Below, one piece after another: positions 63,262 through 64,000 of a DNA stretch of 64,000 nt (the stretch's first letter is position 1; every line of letters begins with the position of its first letter). The position numbers and the translations under genes are program-made. This DNA comes from Actinomycetes bacterium (GTDB lineage: Bacteria; Actinomycetota; Coriobacteriia; Anaerosomatales; JAGXFU01): contig JAGXFU010000013.1 of assembly GCA_024637115.1 (NCBI GenBank), forward strand, positions 1-64,000, in the 5' to 3' direction. A model generated the notes under the pieces. That model did no database searches. It had not been told where the DNA came from and saw only the letters and a program-made list of their open reading frames with translations.

Positions 63262-64000
63262 CTACTTGGTCTCAGTCTCTAGGCGGTCGATGGCTTCTTG
63301 AATGGCTTCATTCTCCGGAGCCAGGTCCAAAGCCTTCGCATATACCTTGAGTGCTGAAGCGGCGTCATCTCGAGCTTCGAGTACCTCTGCATGGAGAATG
63401 TGTCCCGCTACACGCGTGGGATCCAGATTGGTGCTGATCAGCGCCGCTTTGAGTGCCTCTTCGATCTCGCCGTCCTCCAGCGCCTTGCGACCACGCGCTT
63501 CCCACTCCTCGGAAGTACCGATCGAAGCAAGAGCTTCTGCGGGAGGGTCCGCGTCCGGAGCCAACTCAGCGGCCCGGTAGAAGAATGACGATGCGTTAAC
63601 GAGGTCATCTTGGCCAAAGTAGATTTCACCCATGAGGAAATGCGCCTGGGCGAAGTTGGGATCGAAAGCGAGAGCAATCTCGAGTTGGTCGATGGCCGCC
63701 TCCGGCTCATCAATGCCAACGTACGCTCTCGCGAGATAGTAGTACGTGTCTGAAGCATCGCGACGGATTCGGAGCGACCCCTTGAAGTAGCCCACGGCTT
63801 CCTCGTAGTTACCCTCAGAGAGTTCAATCCGGCCCAGACTAAACAGGGCGGTGTCGCGACGGTTATTGATTTCGTCGAAATCCTGGCCCTCGGTGATCTC
63901 CACGACTCGAAGGAAATAGCGCCGAGCCGCCGTGTAGTCGTCGCTCAGCATCGCAACCAAGCCGAGATCCATGTACGCGCCAGAATGGTTTTCGTCGAGC
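63262..64000 (-). CDS. TPR-repeat protein, 3' part (runs off window)
   Basis: At least 246 C-terminal residues of a tetratricopeptide protein. Five or six TPR units are visible, such as NYEEAVGYFKGSLRIRRDASDTYYYLARAYVG and FAQAHFLMGEIYFGQDDLVNASSFFYRAAELAPDAD. The frame stays open to the window edge (reading L-D-E-N-H-S-G-A-Y before the first Met at 63972), so the true start is outside. TPR proteins serve as assembly scaffolds; here it is linked to the NHL protein and may assist cytochrome or surface-complex assembly (inference). Confidence 0.9.
   Translation of the reverse strand, partial: LDENHSGAYMDLGLVAMLSDDYTAARRYFLRVVEITEGQDFDEINNRRDTALFSLGRIELSEGNYEEAVGYFKGSLRIRRDASDTYYYLARAYVGIDEPEAAIDQLEIALAFDPNFAQAHFLMGEIYFGQDDLVNASSFFYRAAELAPDADPPAEALASIGTSEEWEARGRKALEDGEIEEALKAALISTNLDPTRVAGHILHAEVLEARDDAASALKVYAKALDLAPENEAIQEAIDRLETETK

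Noticed and set aside
62031-63350. A 439-residue plus-strand open frame opposite the NHL protein
   Set aside because: The minus-strand NHL repeats are unmistakable and the plus-strand reading shows no domain.

Overview
The window comes from a GC-rich, probably anaerobic bacterium. Its backbone follows the Bacillus-type order clpC-radA-disA-yacL-ispD-ispF-cysE-cysS-rlmB-yacP-sigH. It also carries actinobacterial-style features: a DUF5667 protein paired with an ECF sigma factor, CWB2 cell-wall-binding repeats, and very large multihaem cytochromes. I infer a deep-branching Actinomycetota, possibly Coriobacteriia of the OPB41/Anaerosomatales type. There is no rRNA here and I ran no search, so the placement is tentative. 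No CRISPR array, prophage or insertion sequence was seen.

Layout. 1-1453: 5' part of tuf behind tRNA-Tyr, -Thr and -Met with a consensus promoter. 1515-5056: a cyclic-nucleotide cassette (orphan protein, cNMP-binding protein, DUF3307 membrane protein, class III cyclase). 5112-20451: housekeeping block on the minus strand from rex, tatA, greA-lysS and clpC down to sigH and tRNA-Thr. 20557-24703: mtnP, yhaM, a lipoprotein, small unknowns, a DUF2085 protein and tRNA-Pro. 24807-27100: a 709-residue membrane-anchored cytochrome with 24 haem motifs. 27255-29883: a RidA-like protein, a chemoreceptor, then a plus-strand ferredoxin and a selenoprotein, and a J-domain protein. 30035-34474: membrane and secreted proteins, an ECF sigma/DUF5667 pair and a carbonic-anhydrase-like protein. 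34474-46970: pilT, cell-wall proteins, a GGDEF protein and a full chemotaxis operon (cheR-mcp-cheW-cheY-cheB-cheA-cheC-cheD). 47055-64000: an L,D-transpeptidase, a 14-haem/beta-propeller cytochrome, a CWB2 surface protein, a hexahaem cytochrome, a Tat-exported [NiFe] hydrogenase, an NHL protein and a TPR protein.

How it fits together. Forty-four potential haem sites in three exported cytochromes and a hydrogenase operon ending in one of those cytochromes point to H2-linked or extracellular electron transfer. tatA is present for hydrogenase export. Rex is encoded here, and an 18-bp dyad next to rex recurs as a perfect copy in the hydrogenase promoter, which suggests NADH/NAD+ control of the hydrogenase. 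Signalling is dense: DisA (c-di-AMP), GGDEF (c-di-GMP), a class III cyclase (cAMP or cGMP) and the Che system, probably acting on type IV pili because pilT is present and no flagellar gene is.

The most notable hidden gene is at 29246-29587. It is a 113-codon ArsD/thioredoxin-like selenoprotein with an in-frame TGA at codon 24 followed by a good bacterial SECIS hairpin. It is co-transcribed with an unusual small ferredoxin from a promoter whose -35/-10 spacer overlaps a CsoR-family-like dyad. This pair is the best candidate in the window for an undescribed or little-described redox or metal(loid) system.
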